64,000 nt of DNA from Basidiobolus meristosporus CBS 931.73 (taxonomy: Eukaryota > Basidiobolomycota > Basidiobolomycetes > Basidiobolales > Basidiobolaceae). Positions 1 to 13,039 of this stretch are shown here, in pieces. The position numbers and the translations under genes are program-made. Location of the stretch: contig MCFE01000315.1 of assembly GCA_002104905.1 (NCBI GenBank), forward strand, positions 1-64,000, read 5' to 3'. The notes under the pieces are model-generated. The model was not told the origin of the DNA. It saw only the letters and a program-made list of their open reading frames with translations, and did no database searches. Numbering within the stretch: the first letter of the stretch is position 1; each line of letters opens with the position of its first letter.

Positions 1-1380
1 GGGCGAGGGTGTGTCAACTGAACAAATAAAGGCATGTCGTTTACGATCCTCTGAACACTCTGCACAAAAGCCCTTCGGGTCTCTTCTTTACCATTGTTCG
101 TATCATTTAGGCACACATGCCACCAAATGCATACTTCGAACATGGAATAGAGGATCGAGATTCCTTCCATCTTTGCTCTTGATCAATGCAATCCCTTTGA
201 CCCTTGCCTGAATGCTTATCTATCCTCGGATCACCCCATGTTGCTCACGTTGATTTTCTACTGATCGTAGGCCCAAGCCTCGAGATGGACTCTGGTTTGG
301 GTATCATCCAGCCAAGACATGGTTTATTTTCTCTGTACTGATACGCCTGGCCAAGATTTGTATGACCCAAGATGAAACCCGAAAGCACCAAAATTAAATA
401 CTGGGCAGGCCAATAGGAATCGGCCAATCATGGCAAGTAATGATGAGGAGAAGTATGTGGTGTGGTGAGGGCCGACAACAGGGGAGCTTTGTCCCTGGCA
501 GGATAACATCCGTGTACATACACACTACACGAACTGAAGTCAGAGCGCCATCTTGTTACTCGCCGAAAGATGACAAGGTCACGTGCATGTGCCTACGGTG
601 ATGAGGGCCGGATGCCTTGAAGCTTTGCAGGGCTCAATGGCATGAGAACTAGGCGAATTATTATTTAATCGGCATTCACCAATCAACGGTTGATTGCCAG
701 TGATTCCCAAGTCTCTCATTCGCCTCCTCACACGTCGACTGAGCTTCATTCCGGATCACATGAGGGCAGGTTTTCCACGCCGATTCAATTCCATTTCTAA
801 TGTATAGCGAGCCGATTCCCTAAGAAGGTTCGAAACTTACGAAATTGGTGTTATAAAATGAGTTAGATAGGCGTGAGATGGAAAGGTCCCAATCGAAAAG
901 ACATGCAAGCACTGAGCTTGAATTGCCGCTGAGTAATAATCCATAAGCTCCAATGCGCTGATTTGTATTACACTCGGCCACCCCTGTGTTCCCTGCAGTT
1001 GGCCTCCATATAGCATGTTAGATAATGTATGATATATATGTACATTCCATATTATTCTCACCTGAACAATCATCAATCCACTCCGTTTTCATAGAATTTC
1101 TATAGTGTATTGTGATTCAATACAATAATGGTATTAATTCATCGAATAGCTGATCCACCCTATTTATCCGCTTTTATTGCCTTCTGATTACTTTCAAATC
1201 TGGCCTTCTTAAATAGCGGTTTCGTGTTTCTCTTCCTCGCCTTATCAATAATCTCATGTCTTTTCGTACTTGTTTATAGCCCAGATATACCTTTCGTGCC
1301 TAATTGCGCTCCACTTGCCAGTACCCTATCCACGTTATCTTTTTCAGTATCAAGCGTACATTCATCCTCTTTTTGCCACT
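1..1380. other. Upstream region without a supported gene
   Basis: No reading frame here shows a recognisable domain, and none joins into a plausible spliced gene. The stretch directly before 1381 is pyrimidine-rich and is probably the promoter and 5' leader of the permease gene. A distal exon of a gene lying left of the window cannot be excluded. Confidence 0.5.
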
Positions 1381-3540
1381 ATGGCTCAGCCATACTATGA
1401 TTACCATTCCTTTAAAACATACCTGGCTGCGGGCATCTGCTGTTTTTGCTTTTGCCTGCCTTACACAAAGCCATTCTCAAGTAAAGGGAAAGTCGGTGCT
1501 ATCTTTTTGGGTGGCGTGTTGATGGTCACCTTTAACGTTCTTTCCGTAGAACAAGCCTTTAGTAGTCTTCGTGGATGCACTCTACTTTTACTCTCGGGTC
1601 TGATGTTCATACTATACAGACTGGAGCAGGAGGTCAATATTTTGTGTATTTTTGAACAAGAACCTCTTGGGCCCAGTATTTACAAGCCTTTACTTCTCTA
1701 GGGTTTTAAGAAGATTGTTCGTAGATTTTTGCTTTGTGGCCCTCACTCCCCGACATTCTTTCTCTTCAAAGTCTCCCTGACCTCCGGGCTTATGGGGGCC
1801 TTGTTTTTAAACGATGGTGCCGTCACAATCCTGTCTGACTTAGTCTTCATTATATGCAACGATCATGGTCTACACTTACATCCGTTTGGGCTAGCAGTTG
1901 TATGTTGCTAATTCCTCCAAAGTGAACCTCCCGCGAATGTCTTTAACTTACCAATTCCTCGTCTATAGGCCACTTCTGCGAATATTGGGTCAGTCGCCAC
2001 CATCATTGGTTGTCCACTCAGCATGATTGTGTATGAAAGCTACAAAATGTTTTCGTTTACTCAATATGTGGCGATCATGGGAATACCAGCCATCATGGGG
2101 ATCACACTAAACAGTTTGTTCCTCTGTTGGTTCTATTATAATCGAATGGAGATCTCCGGTATTCCCCAGGTCTACCAAGCGGTAAACTATAACTCAGTTA
2201 TAGCAGATTACGTGAGGATCTCCCAAGGAATTGAACCTGAAGACCGAGAGGAAAGACTTGTCATTCCTGTCATCCAATCTAAGCTATATGGAACAACTGC
2301 TTCTACAAGCGTGATGAGCTATGATAGTCACGAGTCTCAGGAATATCAAGACAGCCAAGCCTCGCGGACGTCTGATGAAGGCGAATCCAGCCCAATTGCA
2401 ATAACCAGCTCGAACGAATCTGACCCAATCCCAATGTATTGCTCAAACTTCAGCACCTCTCCAGAAAGCATCTCGCCTATTCGGCTATGCCCTGACACTC
2501 CACCTACCACTCCCCAGATCATCATGGACGACTACGACACCAGATCAACGAGGTTTGTTTGGCCACCACCGGAAGTACCTCCCAATGGAGATGCTCTCTC
2601 CGGGGACAATGCTTCGTCTCAATCATCAGTCCAAGTGACGTCTCAAACGCTTCAACTGCCTACACCCTGTTCAGGCGGCAGGCCTGCCGTGCCGAAGCTG
2701 TTGATTCCTTCTCCTCAGCCGCTGGAGGGGCCGTCTATATTCTGTGGCTCCAGCGCGTCGTCAGTATCCAGTCACTCGAATAGATCACCGCGCTCCCCAA
2801 GGTCATACGGCAGAACGCGTGCCACACTGTACGAAAAAGCATTCGAGGAAATCAGCAGGCTGTGGAAGTCGCATTCCAGCAAGCTAGTTCTGTCAGCAAT
2901 TTTGATTACCATGTACGCGGCCATGATAATGAACTTCAACCCAGGATGGACATGCCTTACTGCTGCTGTTCTCCTAGTCATCGCCCATGGTGACGACGGC
3001 TCCGCCAATTTTCATCAAGTGGTGAATTGGTCGTTCTTGTGCTATCTTTGTGGAGTGTTTGTTCTTTCAAGCGGGCTATTAGCAACACCTATTCCCAGAG
3101 ATGCATGGGAGTCGATCCGGCCATGGCTTTTTATGAACAATTGGGGCGTGCATCTCACAATGTGGGCATTTTGCATCATTCTAATCATACCCACCGTTGT
3201 CCTTGGGGCCTATCCCACGCTTCTTCTTACTTTGCCATTCTTGCAGATCGAGAGTGACCCGGCCCTGTCTCTAAAGCTATCGTTAGTGCTGCTTTGGTGT
3301 GTTGCTCTGTATGGCAACTTGACGCCGTATAGCAGCATTGCCAGTGCGATCGTTACCGATATTTGTAGGCAGTATTACATCGACAGAACTCTTGATCCTC
3401 GTGACGGAATAGTAGAGATTGAGCGCTCCAAAAGATGGTTCGGAAGGCTCCAGATATGGATACAGTACACCTCCTGGTCTACATTTTGCATTATGATGCT
3501 AGGGGTGCCGGTCATTCTACACAATATAGATTCCTTGTAG
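1381..3540 (+). CDS. ArsB/NhaD-like (citrate transporter-like domain) membrane permease, three exons
   Basis: Proposed exons are 1381-1632, 1702-1899 and 1969-3540, giving about 673 aa; both introns (69 nt each) are phase 0 with GT...AG ends. Across the second junction the protein reads ATSANIGSVATIIG followed by CPLSMIV, the nucleotide-like signature of the ArsB/NhaD and SLC13-related ion transporter superfamily. Across the first junction it reads LEQE-GFKKIVRRF. Exons 1 and 2 and the end of exon 3 are rich in hydrophobic membrane segments. Between them (about residues 205-440) lies a long Ser/Pro-rich cytoplasmic-looking loop. Family members move anions or Na+/H+ across membranes; the substrate here cannot be read from sequence. 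The start at 1381 was chosen for its context (CACTATGG); an in-frame ATG at 1270 would add 37 residues. It stands alone. Confidence 0.85.
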
Positions 3541-6500
3541 ATTCCTTGCATATTCAAACACTCCGATTCTGCACTTACACCCATCTATCCCATTTACCCT
3601 GCTTGATAGTCGATCTCCATTACCAAATGCATACCTTTTCCCTCCTTCCACCCTCTCGCTCGTCAAGCCTACCGCTTGCCAACCCCATTGCCTATATAGT
3701 TCTACTACTCTTGAAGTTGGCCAGCTCGATACATGTAAATATAATCCACTGCTTAACCCCGTTACACTCGGCCAGTAGATCATTTATCCCATCATCTGCA
3801 ACCAGCCTGGGTTCCATAAAGAAATCTGATCCCGTCCCTTGACAAGGGCACCACGTATCTATATTGATAGTATTCTGCATCCACCGTCAATGACGGCCCC
3901 TGACGTTGTTAAGGCGACCGTCAAATAGATCCATGTACTGCGTGCTGAGTGGAGCATTCTCGTACCACACGGTGAGACAGTGGCCAGTGTATTCTGGATG
4001 ACAATTGAGCTGCCATCAGTGGCCATCTAAGAAAGTCAACGAGCTACTATAACATAGCGTCTTCCCCGCCAGATATGGTATCGATCGATACCTACTGCAT
4101 GGAATACTTGCTCCAGCCATGCTCAGACGCCAAACGTTATCTCAGTGAATCCACACCAGTTACCAAAACTGGTAGGTGTCTAGATGAAGGGTGAGCCAAT
4201 GTGGGAGATACCCGTCAATGAGCTAAAGAAAGATAGCAGGCCGACACGCATTCTATCAGTTTGGATACGACAATCGTTCCAGGAAATCAGCCTATTTGCC
4301 CGAACATCCACTCTACAATCAGAAGTGTGCACCGACGTTGCTAATACCGTCCATATTTCTGGCCCATCATTGATACTACGCAAGTTGTGCATACTAGCGC
4401 ATCCGATCACACATCGAATCCTTGTCGATGCCCACACTGTATCCACCGGTTGCTGAGCATTAACCCAACACGCTGCACAAGTCCCTCACCCCGGAAGCTA
4501 TCAGCATCTACTGATTCGTTTAGCTATTCTAGAGAATCCAAGTGCAAGTGATTGATTCATCCTTACAAGCGATAAGCTCGACACCCCCTTGGACAGCCCA
4601 AGTGATGAAGTACGAGACAGCGAGGGGTAAAAAAAATGCGTGCCTGCGTCTTCCCACACAACCTGCAGTAAATAATAGATAAGCATGCCGCTCGTACAGA
4701 TTGCGTTTTCTGTACGCTGTGTTCGGGAAATACTAGCGATATGCCTTAATTGGTTGGTATCTGATGGTAACAATAAGGGCTTCAAGACATGCAATTGGCG
4801 GATAGTTGGTTGGAGATGACGGCGACCGAGCAGCAGAGCTGGGCCCAAGATGGTGGACATTGGTGAAGAGTATTGTGCGAATAATGTGGATCTTGAATAT
4901 TCTGACGAGTTGAGGGAAGCGATGCAATGGTGGAAAGCAAAGGTGAAAGGGGTTGCTTAGAGTAGCCATTTCAACCGAATAAAAGACTCATCTAACGCAT
5001 CTGCCAATCGTATCATACACAGCGTCAATACAAATCGATGCAGACTCTGAGCAAACCGGTTTACAATCAAGACTACGAAAGCATACCTCGAACGACGCTG
5101 AGCACTCCCTCGATAATTTGCTTTGTCGCATCAAGCACACTGCCTTGATAACGAGCGGATACCTATCCTTACCCAAAACGCCCCTAACAAATCGGGCCCA
5201 ATCCTCATCGAACACCCGTTCGTTTATCCAAATGTATGCTGCTTGGTTGGCTAGACTAGTTGTGATCATTGTACACATCACTGGGATGATACATAGTGAC
5301 ATCAAACCCTGTTGACCCGTGGCTACAATGATCCTGGGAGTGCTGAATTTAGAATGGCCTGTAGTAGGGAATAGTCAGAGAAGCACCATATCAAGTGCAT
5401 CAAAGCTTCACATCGTTGACAATCCTTGCTCAGAGAAGACAGCCCACACCGCATCCCCGATCTTGACCAGGATTGTACTTAATGTTGAAGTGTATACAAC
5501 GGTGTGCCAAGGACCTACCAGATTCGGAAATCGGCAGTATGCTTAGCAACTAAGGTGTGATTGTTTTCTGGTTGCATTATACGTCGCCCATATACTGCCG
5601 ATACCAATGGGGATGTATTTGTAATCCAAAGGCACCCCATGCATCATTGCAGCGGCTAACCGGTCTCGGCGAAACCTCCATCCACACACTGCCATACCAG
5701 GCCGGGTTTCTCTCTGGTGGCGGATCTAAGGGACGTGGGGAATATATATACGAATGCGAGGGTGAGCAGGAACCCGTGGTTGAAAGAGCAACGTCCGTTG
5801 CATGTACGGTAGGAGCGGGTGCACATGAGCCCATCTACGCGATAGACCTCGGAACAACAAGGTCGTAATGAGTCGGAACCCATCGCTGACGGTTGGGTTG
5901 CACTTGAGGATTCGACGTGCCGAAACCCAGGTTTGTGGGATTCGAACTATCTTGGTGCAACCAGCACGCGGGAACTCTCACCAAGTCCTACGTAGCCAGA
6001 GCTCAAAAAAGCAAAGTGGGGAAGGAGTGCCTGAAACACATGGGCTGTCTTGGTTAGTGCAGCACACGGAGGGCCATGGCTGCTACGGGCAAGAATGCAT
6101 GAATTCCTGAGTGGTAGACGACTGCCATGACCAAGGAGACACTCCCTCACCATCCCACCAATCCCTCAGCACAGACAGGCGCCCATGGAGCGGGCTGCTG
6201 AAATCAGTTACTATTCCCTCCATCTGCAGCATCCCCCGCTTCTTGGCTCCACACCTCCTATAGAGATTGGGGAGTTGGTGATCTCTGCTCTGACTGGTGG
6301 CACACCAAGCACAAGATCCGAGTCCGTGTTGGCTGAGCGGCGCTGATCCCAGCCTGGTTTTGGAAATGCCAAATAAGGGCAAATCACCTAACCCGGTATC
6401 GGGATGTGTCTGTTCCCAGGGTGGCCGCTCTTGGTTTAATCGCATCTCTTGCGCTTGCAGCTTGCCGATGACACTCATCGAGATGGTGGGCTGATTTCCA

Positions 6501-7231
6501 TTCCATGGCTCGATCTATGCCCATCTGTCATGTCCGGAAGGGAAATTCATAAAGTGCTGATATGTACGGTGCAGGATGCGGTTCGAGATTACCCACACAG
6601 TCGATTCCGTGCCTGCCGCTGCCAGAGTTGGCCGGCTGCACTGGCTAGAGGAAGTGCCTGTTCAGCCGACCTGCTCCACACAAATGGGTGCATAGTGTGG
6701 TTTCGATGAGTAGGCCATACGCGGTGTGATGGAGACTGGTCCAATCAGCGACCGGCAATGCCGTTGGTGTCATGGTTGTTTGTCTCGAGGGCGACAAACA
6801 TACGACCATACGACCATACAACCAAGAACAACCAAGCGCATCTGGGCAGCGGGTTTACATTCCCACAATCCATCTTGCTGCTGAACAGAGTAGAGTCCAA
6901 ATACATCCGAGCGCCTTGCTCTTTCTACAGGCTCACTCCAGTATTTACCAATGGGTTTCCTTTTTTGGCAGATCAGCTGTAAGATTCGCTCAGCAGTACA
7001 CCCTTCACTAGCCGAATGCAATCAGCCAGTCCCCCACACCTATCTGTGCCTCCTCCTACACACACTTTTCACTTAAATACCACTCGGCATCGACAACTAG
7101 GCGCATCTATATCCTTTCCACGAGCTTAGCTCTGCCTAAACGAATTCCCCCAACCGATAGCTCGCTCAGATAGCACTTAAGCCCACAACCCCTCTTCCAG
7201 TCTATCCTCTCTTCTAGAAAACCATCAAGCC
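3541..7231. other. Long intergenic region, no gene supported
   Basis: About 3.7 kb of normal-CpG sequence between the permease and the G-alpha gene. Open frames are short, overlap on both strands and show no domain. A minus-strand frame starting at 4860 has an Arg-rich N-terminus that resembles a mitochondrial presequence, but no conserved body follows. The last 200 bp before 7232 are C/T-rich, as expected for a fungal promoter and leader. Confidence 0.45.
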
Positions 7232-8529
7232 ATGGGTTGCTGTGTGAGCCGTGAGGACGTCGACCTTAAACGCAAGCATGAGGAAATCGAAAAGCAAATC
7301 AAACGGGATGATTTCGTCCAAAAGAACGAGGTGAAGATGCTACTTCTCGGTAGGTGGTACTCATGGCATCAGCCCAATTACAACCAGGCCAACATTCCCT
7401 TTCCCTTTCCATAGGCGCGGGTGAGTCCGGCAAGAGCACAGTCGTCAAGCAGATGAAGCTTCTCCACGAGGGCGGGTACAACGCAGAGGAGAAGGAAGCC
7501 TTTCGAGAGGTGATCTTCTCCAACACCGCGCAATCCATGAGGGTCATCTTAGAGGCCATGGAGTTTATCGGCGTTGGGTTGGCAGAGGAGCGAAACCACG
7601 CGCACGCCGATACAATCTTCAGCCTACCTGACCAAATCGAGGGGGAAAGGCTGGCCCCGGAGATCACAGAAGCCATTAGGAGCCTATGGAACGATGAGGG
7701 AGTTCAGAACTGCTTCAACAGATCTCGCGAGTTTCAATTGAACGATTCAGCCAAATAGTAAGGCTCGGTAGACCGATGTTTTGCCCAAGGGGACCATTTC
7801 TAACCCGTTTTCAACTAGCTACTTTGATAGTATCGAACGTATTGGCCAACCGAACTATATTCCCAACGACCAAGATGTATTGCGCTCAAGAGTGAAGACC
7901 ACCGGCATTACCGAAACCGCCTTCTCAATTGGGAACATCACATATCGTCTTCTAGATGTTGGTGGACAACGATCGGAGCGGAAGAAGTGGATCCACTGCT
8001 TCGAGAATGTAACAGCAATTGTATTCATGGTCGCCATCAGCGAATACGATCAGTCCCTGATTGAGGATGACACGGTGGTAAGTATAGGAATTCAGTCGGA
8101 CCCTCGGCCATTCTGCTAATACCATTTCCAGAATCGCATGCAAGAGGCATTAACCCTGTTTGACTCTATCTGTAATTCGCGCTGGTTCGTCAAAACATCG
8201 ATCATATTGTTCTTGAATAAGATTGACCTCCTCAAGGAGAAGCTAGGCTCCTCCCCGATGAGTGACTTCTTCCCGGATTATCAAGGTATTTGTCAGAAAA
8301 GTCAATTGCAATTGCTGGTGCAAAACTAATCGGGGTTTTAGGTGGCGACGACTTCGACGCCGCGTGTGAATACATCACTGAGCGATTCAAGGCTCTAAAT
8401 CAGTCAAATCGGAAGCAAGTATATGCGCATTTGACTTGTGCTACTGATACCCAACAAATGGGCTTCGTAATGGCTGCAGTTAACGACATAATAATTCAGA
8501 GCAATCTTCGGGACTGTGGTTTCCTGTAG
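7232..8529 (+). CDS. Heterotrimeric G-protein alpha subunit, Gi class, five exons
   Basis: Exons 7232-7349, 7415-7757, 7819-8077, 8132-8285 and 8342-8529 join without a stop into 353 aa, the usual length for fungal G-alpha. The protein starts MGCCVS, an N-myristoylation and palmitoylation site. The P-loop GAGESGKST is split by intron 1. Further motifs are RSRVKTTGI (switch I, with the Arg and Thr used in catalysis), [12 protein letters not shown] (switch II), NKIDLL and TCATDT (guanine recognition). The C-terminus is CGFL, with Cys four residues from the end, the pertussis-toxin site of the Gi class. Introns are 54-65 nt. It would act at the plasma membrane, coupling receptors such as pheromone or nutrient receptors to cAMP or MAPK signalling. 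No gene for a partner subunit is nearby. Fungi carry several paralogues, so no number is assigned. Confidence 0.97.
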
Positions 8530-10671
8530 ACTGCTTCATCAAGGACTGAGTAAAAGTCGGAAAGTTCCTCCTCCGAATCACTTCAAGCACTTCGAATCTA
8601 CCGGCTCAGCCTTGGATGTAAAATGGATTCTTTTTGTTATAATTTTAATAGATATTGGAGTATTTTGTTAGCTGTGTTCTTTTCCTCAACCTCGGCACGA
8701 CTGGTTGAGATGTGGCTTGGAGAGCGGGATGCCCACATGGATTGTTTAGTGTCGTCCACCATAATTGAATTCTATAACAGCATATTTATCCTTTTTGGCT
8801 GATACGATAGCATTATCCAAAAACTCAGCCTTGAGATTCGCCAAAGTAATGTAGATTTGTGTTCCCTGATTTATCAGAATAAATCGACTATTTGAGAACA
8901 GGCAACGGGCACAAATGAAAGGCACTTTTCCCTTGTTTTTAGACACCTCACGAGATGACAGATACTTGTGCCAGTAGAATGCAGCACAGTGGTAAGCGAA
9001 AGAGTCTACCAAAAGCGCCCTTCACCAACATACGTTTCCTCACCTTTTTGGAAGAATCATCCCAAACGCCCCAGAAAGAAGTCATGCTATCCCCCAAACG
9101 TAGGGTGAGTATACGAACAACGTGGACTAATATAGATACGAAGATAATCATTTTCTGTTTATATCTTGAATCCAATAAGACAGGTGGACTGCTACTGAGC
9201 TTGGGCTGCATATATCGATTGGTCCCCATTGCAAGTTGAAGGTTGAAGGGAACCCGGCTATACTCGTTTTAGTACCGGATCGAATGGCAACCGAGCCCAC
9301 GTGATTTGGCCAGTGGGTATTCGGAAAGCTTGCAAGATTTATCCCCCAAGGTTTACTAAGTGAACATAGAGTGTGCGACGAGACCAAGTACCGCACGAGC
9401 ACACGTATGACAGTGACTTGAGGGTATAAAAATCGGTTGTCAGACGAGCGCGTCCTTGCCTGCCGCAAAAGATCCTCACTCGGCATGCACATGGATGATG
9501 TGTACATAAACAATCCATTCATCTTCTAAACTTAATTGCTGAATGATCTTCAGAAGTTTACCACATATTGGCTCAACATAGGGAGCGATGATTTGCTGCT
9601 AGAAAGACCGGATCACTGGCTGGTAGAGTAAGTTACATTCGAAAATTCTGGAGATATACCTAATATTAAATCCCTTTTGCGGCGCAGCCACATCTAACTC
9701 ATGTACGACAAGCCACATGTGATAATACAGGAGTTCGGTATACAGAAGTCACCCAAAATAGTGTGATGGTGGGGGACAGAATTGTAGTGACTACAGGGGA
9801 GAATAAACTGTTGGCAGAGTCACGTGAGCTAATGGTATCCGAAATCAACCAGATTCCTGCTCGGCGTTGAGGCAAATGGATGCCATGGGAAGAACTCCTA
9901 ACACTGCTGGCTACGTGAATGTTCCCTAACTGTTCCAACTAACAAGTACATCAGCATCTCACCGCTGTGGTGGCTAACAAACATCCCTTAACTTTGCATG
10001 TAGCCATATTTGTACGCTAACCAGAAGAAACTTTGTATTCAAACATAACTATTGCCAAACTGAGAACACTGGTCTTGGACGACTCGGAGTATCACTGATT
10101 AGAATTTGATGAAATCGACACATCTGATTGGTATAGTATCTCTTTAGACTGAAGCAGTAATTTACTCTCAGAAATGACACAAGGAATAATGCTAAGTCCA
10201 ACTCGGTAAACATAGTGGATGATTTCATTGGCTTAATTCCTTTTTATCGATCCAGATTAAAATGTAAGGGTGTCCATTGGTGGATGAAGCTATATTATCC
10301 CCGATACCTGTTTGACGTAAGTAGATGAGACTATCGCTGTACAGTCTTTGAATTTTTATTGATAAAGGTGCACAAGTCATCCAGCCATTGATGGGTTCCC
10401 CAATTCCGATTTAAACGAATCTTTGTCTCCCCTTAAAACTTCACCTCTTCGTAGTTGTGCCACTAGGATATCAGTTTATTACCTTAAGCTGCGCATACTT
10501 AGATTCCAAGCTACTCAACCTTCACACCCAGCTAATAGCACCTTGTCCCTTTGAGTTTTTGTCCACTAGTGCCAAGCTTTTGTACTGAGCGATAACCGCT
10601 TTATGTTGGTCTACCACCACGCCTTATTGAAGCAACGTCTTTGAAATAGCCCACAGATCGTAGTAAAGAAT
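8530..10671. other. Intergenic region, no gene supported
   Basis: No frame with a recognisable domain was found on either strand. The first 150 bp are the likely 3' untranslated region of the G-alpha gene (AT-rich, around 8635-8665). The last 150 bp lead into the next gene. Confidence 0.45.
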
Positions 10672-11618
10672 ATGTTTAAAGGCGAAACCTTGCAAGGTCG
10701 TATCCTCTCAGTCGAAGACCATATGATATCTCCTGAACCCTCGGGAAACCTCGAAATCTCCAACAAGCTGTTGTCTAGATGCTCATATGGCACCTGTGAA
10801 AGTAACGTCAAGTCTATCAAATACCTAGAAGCTTCCAAAGAACCGAACAGACAAGCGGACACTTATCAGACGAGCAATAATACGAAAGATTTTCTTTCGA
10901 TAGAAAACGGTTCAACCCAAAATTTTGATTTCGGAAACCAGCACGCCAGCCAATTTAATCCACGTCTGTCTTCCAACGATGTTCGAGCGTACACCTACGG
11001 CCGATATCCGAGTGTTTACGAGAAGCTCTGTATCGAAATAAAATTTGACGAGGCCTCGCACGATTTCCCTGTTAGACCCACCTTCCCTGCCACGAATATT
11101 GAAGACTTGTACCACAAACCAGAAAAACCCAAGGTCATGATCTTTGGTGATGTCATGGAACAACAAAGAAGAGATGAGATCTATACAGCGCAGTACATCC
11201 CAAAGGAGAATCGGTTCAAATATAGAGCCTCGCCTACTGATTCCAAAACGCATTCTATCAACGCGCTTAACAGTTCGGAAACAGCTTCCATCTATCAAAA
11301 ATCCAAGACCTTGCTCCGTAAAGCATCCGGGCTATTCACAGAAAAACCACCGAGTGAAGGCCGCACCTTGTCGAAATCTCAGAGCAGCATCTCACTCCGT
11401 GAAGCTGCACGCTCATCTAACAGTAAGAATCCAGTTTTGAATCGTAAGGGTAGTGTGAGCAAATTTGTTGGAAGCATGAAGGTAGTTGTCTTAGTGGTTT
11501 TAGCATCTACGGTTTCAAAGCATCTAACTTCATTCTTCTGCAGCACCGGTTCTATCATGCGCTATCTAAAGAAAAGCATCATAATACACCCATTGACATT
11601 GACCCGAGCAGTTCATAA
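10672..11618 (+). CDS. Hypothetical protein, about 294 aa, one 3' intron
   Basis: I do not recognise this protein. An open frame from ATG 10672 runs 270 codons to 11481. There a phase-0 intron (11482-11543, 62 nt, GT...TTCTGCAG) joins to a short exon 11544-11618 ending in TAA, which adds 24 hydrophilic residues ending DIDPSSS. Reading through without splicing instead gives a low-quality hydrophobic tail to 11835, so the spliced form is preferred. The protein is polar and Ser/Asn/Lys-rich, without a signal peptide or membrane segment. A central more ordered part (YGRYPSVYEKLCIEIKFDE) precedes a basic, Ser-rich C-terminal third (for example TLSKSQSSISLREAARSS) that looks disordered and phosphorylatable. 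Base composition and CpG are like the neighbouring genes. Confidence 0.6.
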
Positions 11619-12730
11619 CCCCACTTCTCTCCTTTCTATATCCATTGTACCTAACTTTCATCGATTGTTTTTGTTTCCTAGCTGTGTAATTAAGATACTT
11701 CATATCCAAACCGCCTGCTTTCCAATACTTTCTCATCTGTTATTAGAAGACGAATTCTCACGCAAATATCACCCAAATCACTACAACCCAACTCCATTGT
11801 TTTACGCCTCCTTCCCCAATACATTAATCTGCTAGCCACATTGGAAAAAGAATCTAGCACTGTTAATACTAAATAACGTTCTTAATGATATTTCGAGATA
11901 ATAAATTCCAAAGAGTATTCAAGATAAATATCCTCATTTTCCATGGTCTCACCGTGCCAAAACTGGCCACTTCTCACCACTCTGATTAGAGTCAAAAGGC
12001 TCGGCTTAGTGTAATCTAGGGGGAGAGCGGTAAATAGGATTGTTTTGCATGACATTGAGTAAGCACCAAACAGATACAACGTTGAAACATCTACCATTCC
12101 GAGTGCGATCAAACCTAAACTGCATTCATTCATTAATAAGGTCACTACTAAATATGGCTCGCTCTGCTAAAATTAGTGTAAGCAGATCCTTTAGCAGTGA
12201 CGTCGATCCAATCAGAGGCACCAAGCCCTCACCAGTGGCTTCAAGACCGTCGTCAATGCTGGATTGCTTTGTGATGAGACATTCAGCTAGTAATCACCGA
12301 TGGAAATGCCGTAGCTGAAGATCCACTCCGAAAATGGGCCATGGATCTCGTTTGTAGGTACTGACATCACATCTGAGTGAATCAACCTTGCTTTCCCAGC
12401 GGTCCTCTCGGGCACGTCAGATTGGTGCACTTCCCATATCACATGAGACAAACGCCACATCAATCCCATGGGCCCTCCAGGGACTATAGAGAAAACCACG
12501 AAGCAATTGACGTGGATGTTCCAGTGGATAGCTCAGAGCCCATTGCCAGCCTTGAAAGCCAGCCCTACACAACGGACGAACGTCACTCTCGTGGGCTGGA
12601 GGGCGGTGATTGGCGAATCCCCCGTACGGAGAAGAACGATTGGTAGGATCGAGCCAGGGAAGGTGGCTGATGTACACCCGGAGTGAAGCACGTCCTCACC
12701 GCCGGGATATATTTAGCTCGAGCGGACCGG
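11619..12730. other. Intergenic region, no gene supported
   Basis: Short overlapping frames only, with no domain recognised. The first part is AT-rich (3' flank of the preceding gene). The second part becomes GC-rich towards the TATA box at 12732. Confidence 0.45.
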
Positions 12731-12740
12731 GTATAAAAGG
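12731..12740 (+). promoter_or_regulatory. TATA box of the MLRQ-like gene
   Basis: GTATAAAAGG is a consensus TATA element about 40 bp upstream of the ATG at 12772, in a GC-rich context. The short distance implies a very short 5' leader or a start site close to the ATG. Confidence 0.5.
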
Positions 12741-12771
12741 TTAAGGACTCCGTGGTTTCCGCACCATCGAA

Positions 12772-12945
12772 ATGTCCTTCCTTAACGGCGCACGCAAAGC
12801 CCCCGAAATATTCCCCTTGCTAATCATCCTTGGCGCTGGGGTCACCGGGGCCCTTTCGTTCATGGGTCACAAGCTTGCTACCGATAGCAGCATTCGACGT
12901 GGACGTTCCCTGGAAGCCCCTGTCTTATTTGGACGTAAGCACTAG
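12772..12945 (+). CDS. NDUFA4/MLRQ (B12D family)-like small mitochondrial membrane protein
   Basis: A 57-codon frame begins MSFLNGARKAPEIFPLLII. It carries the features of the MLRQ/NDUFA4 family: a basic N-terminus, the PEI(F/Y)PL motif, one membrane helix at about residues 12-33, then GHKLATDSSIRR. Family members are small respiratory-chain subunits of the inner mitochondrial membrane, first assigned to complex I and later to cytochrome oxidase. Unspliced, the frame ends at TAG 12943-12945. A GTAAGC donor at 12935 and an acceptor at 13018-13019 could instead replace the last residues with a short alternative tail ending near 13037. The 3' end is therefore uncertain. The frame is too short for common ORF cut-offs. 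A TATA box lies 40 bp upstream. Confidence 0.6.
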   Translation: MSFLNGARKAPEIFPLLIILGAGVTGALSFMGHKLATDSSIRRGRSLEAPVLFGRKH

Positions 12946-13039
12946 CACTAGCACTGACACTGACACTGGCACACTGCTTGATTTGGTGATGCCTTCTTCC
13001 TGTATTTACCTCTTCGAAGTCTTCCCAAGTTTTCAATAA

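Noticed and set aside
4501-4969. Minus-strand frames with mitochondrial-presequence-like starts
   Set aside because: Arg/Leu-rich start only; no conserved protein body follows and no homologue is recognised.
5896-5990. Possible minus-strand tRNA with a TTCGAAT loop
   Set aside because: The T-loop-like sequence is present, but the flanking five bases do not pair and no acceptor or anticodon stem can be built.
11482-11835. Unspliced hydrophobic C-terminus of the gene at 10672
   Set aside because: It would require translating a segment with good intron ends; the spliced form ends in a hydrophilic tail consistent with the rest.
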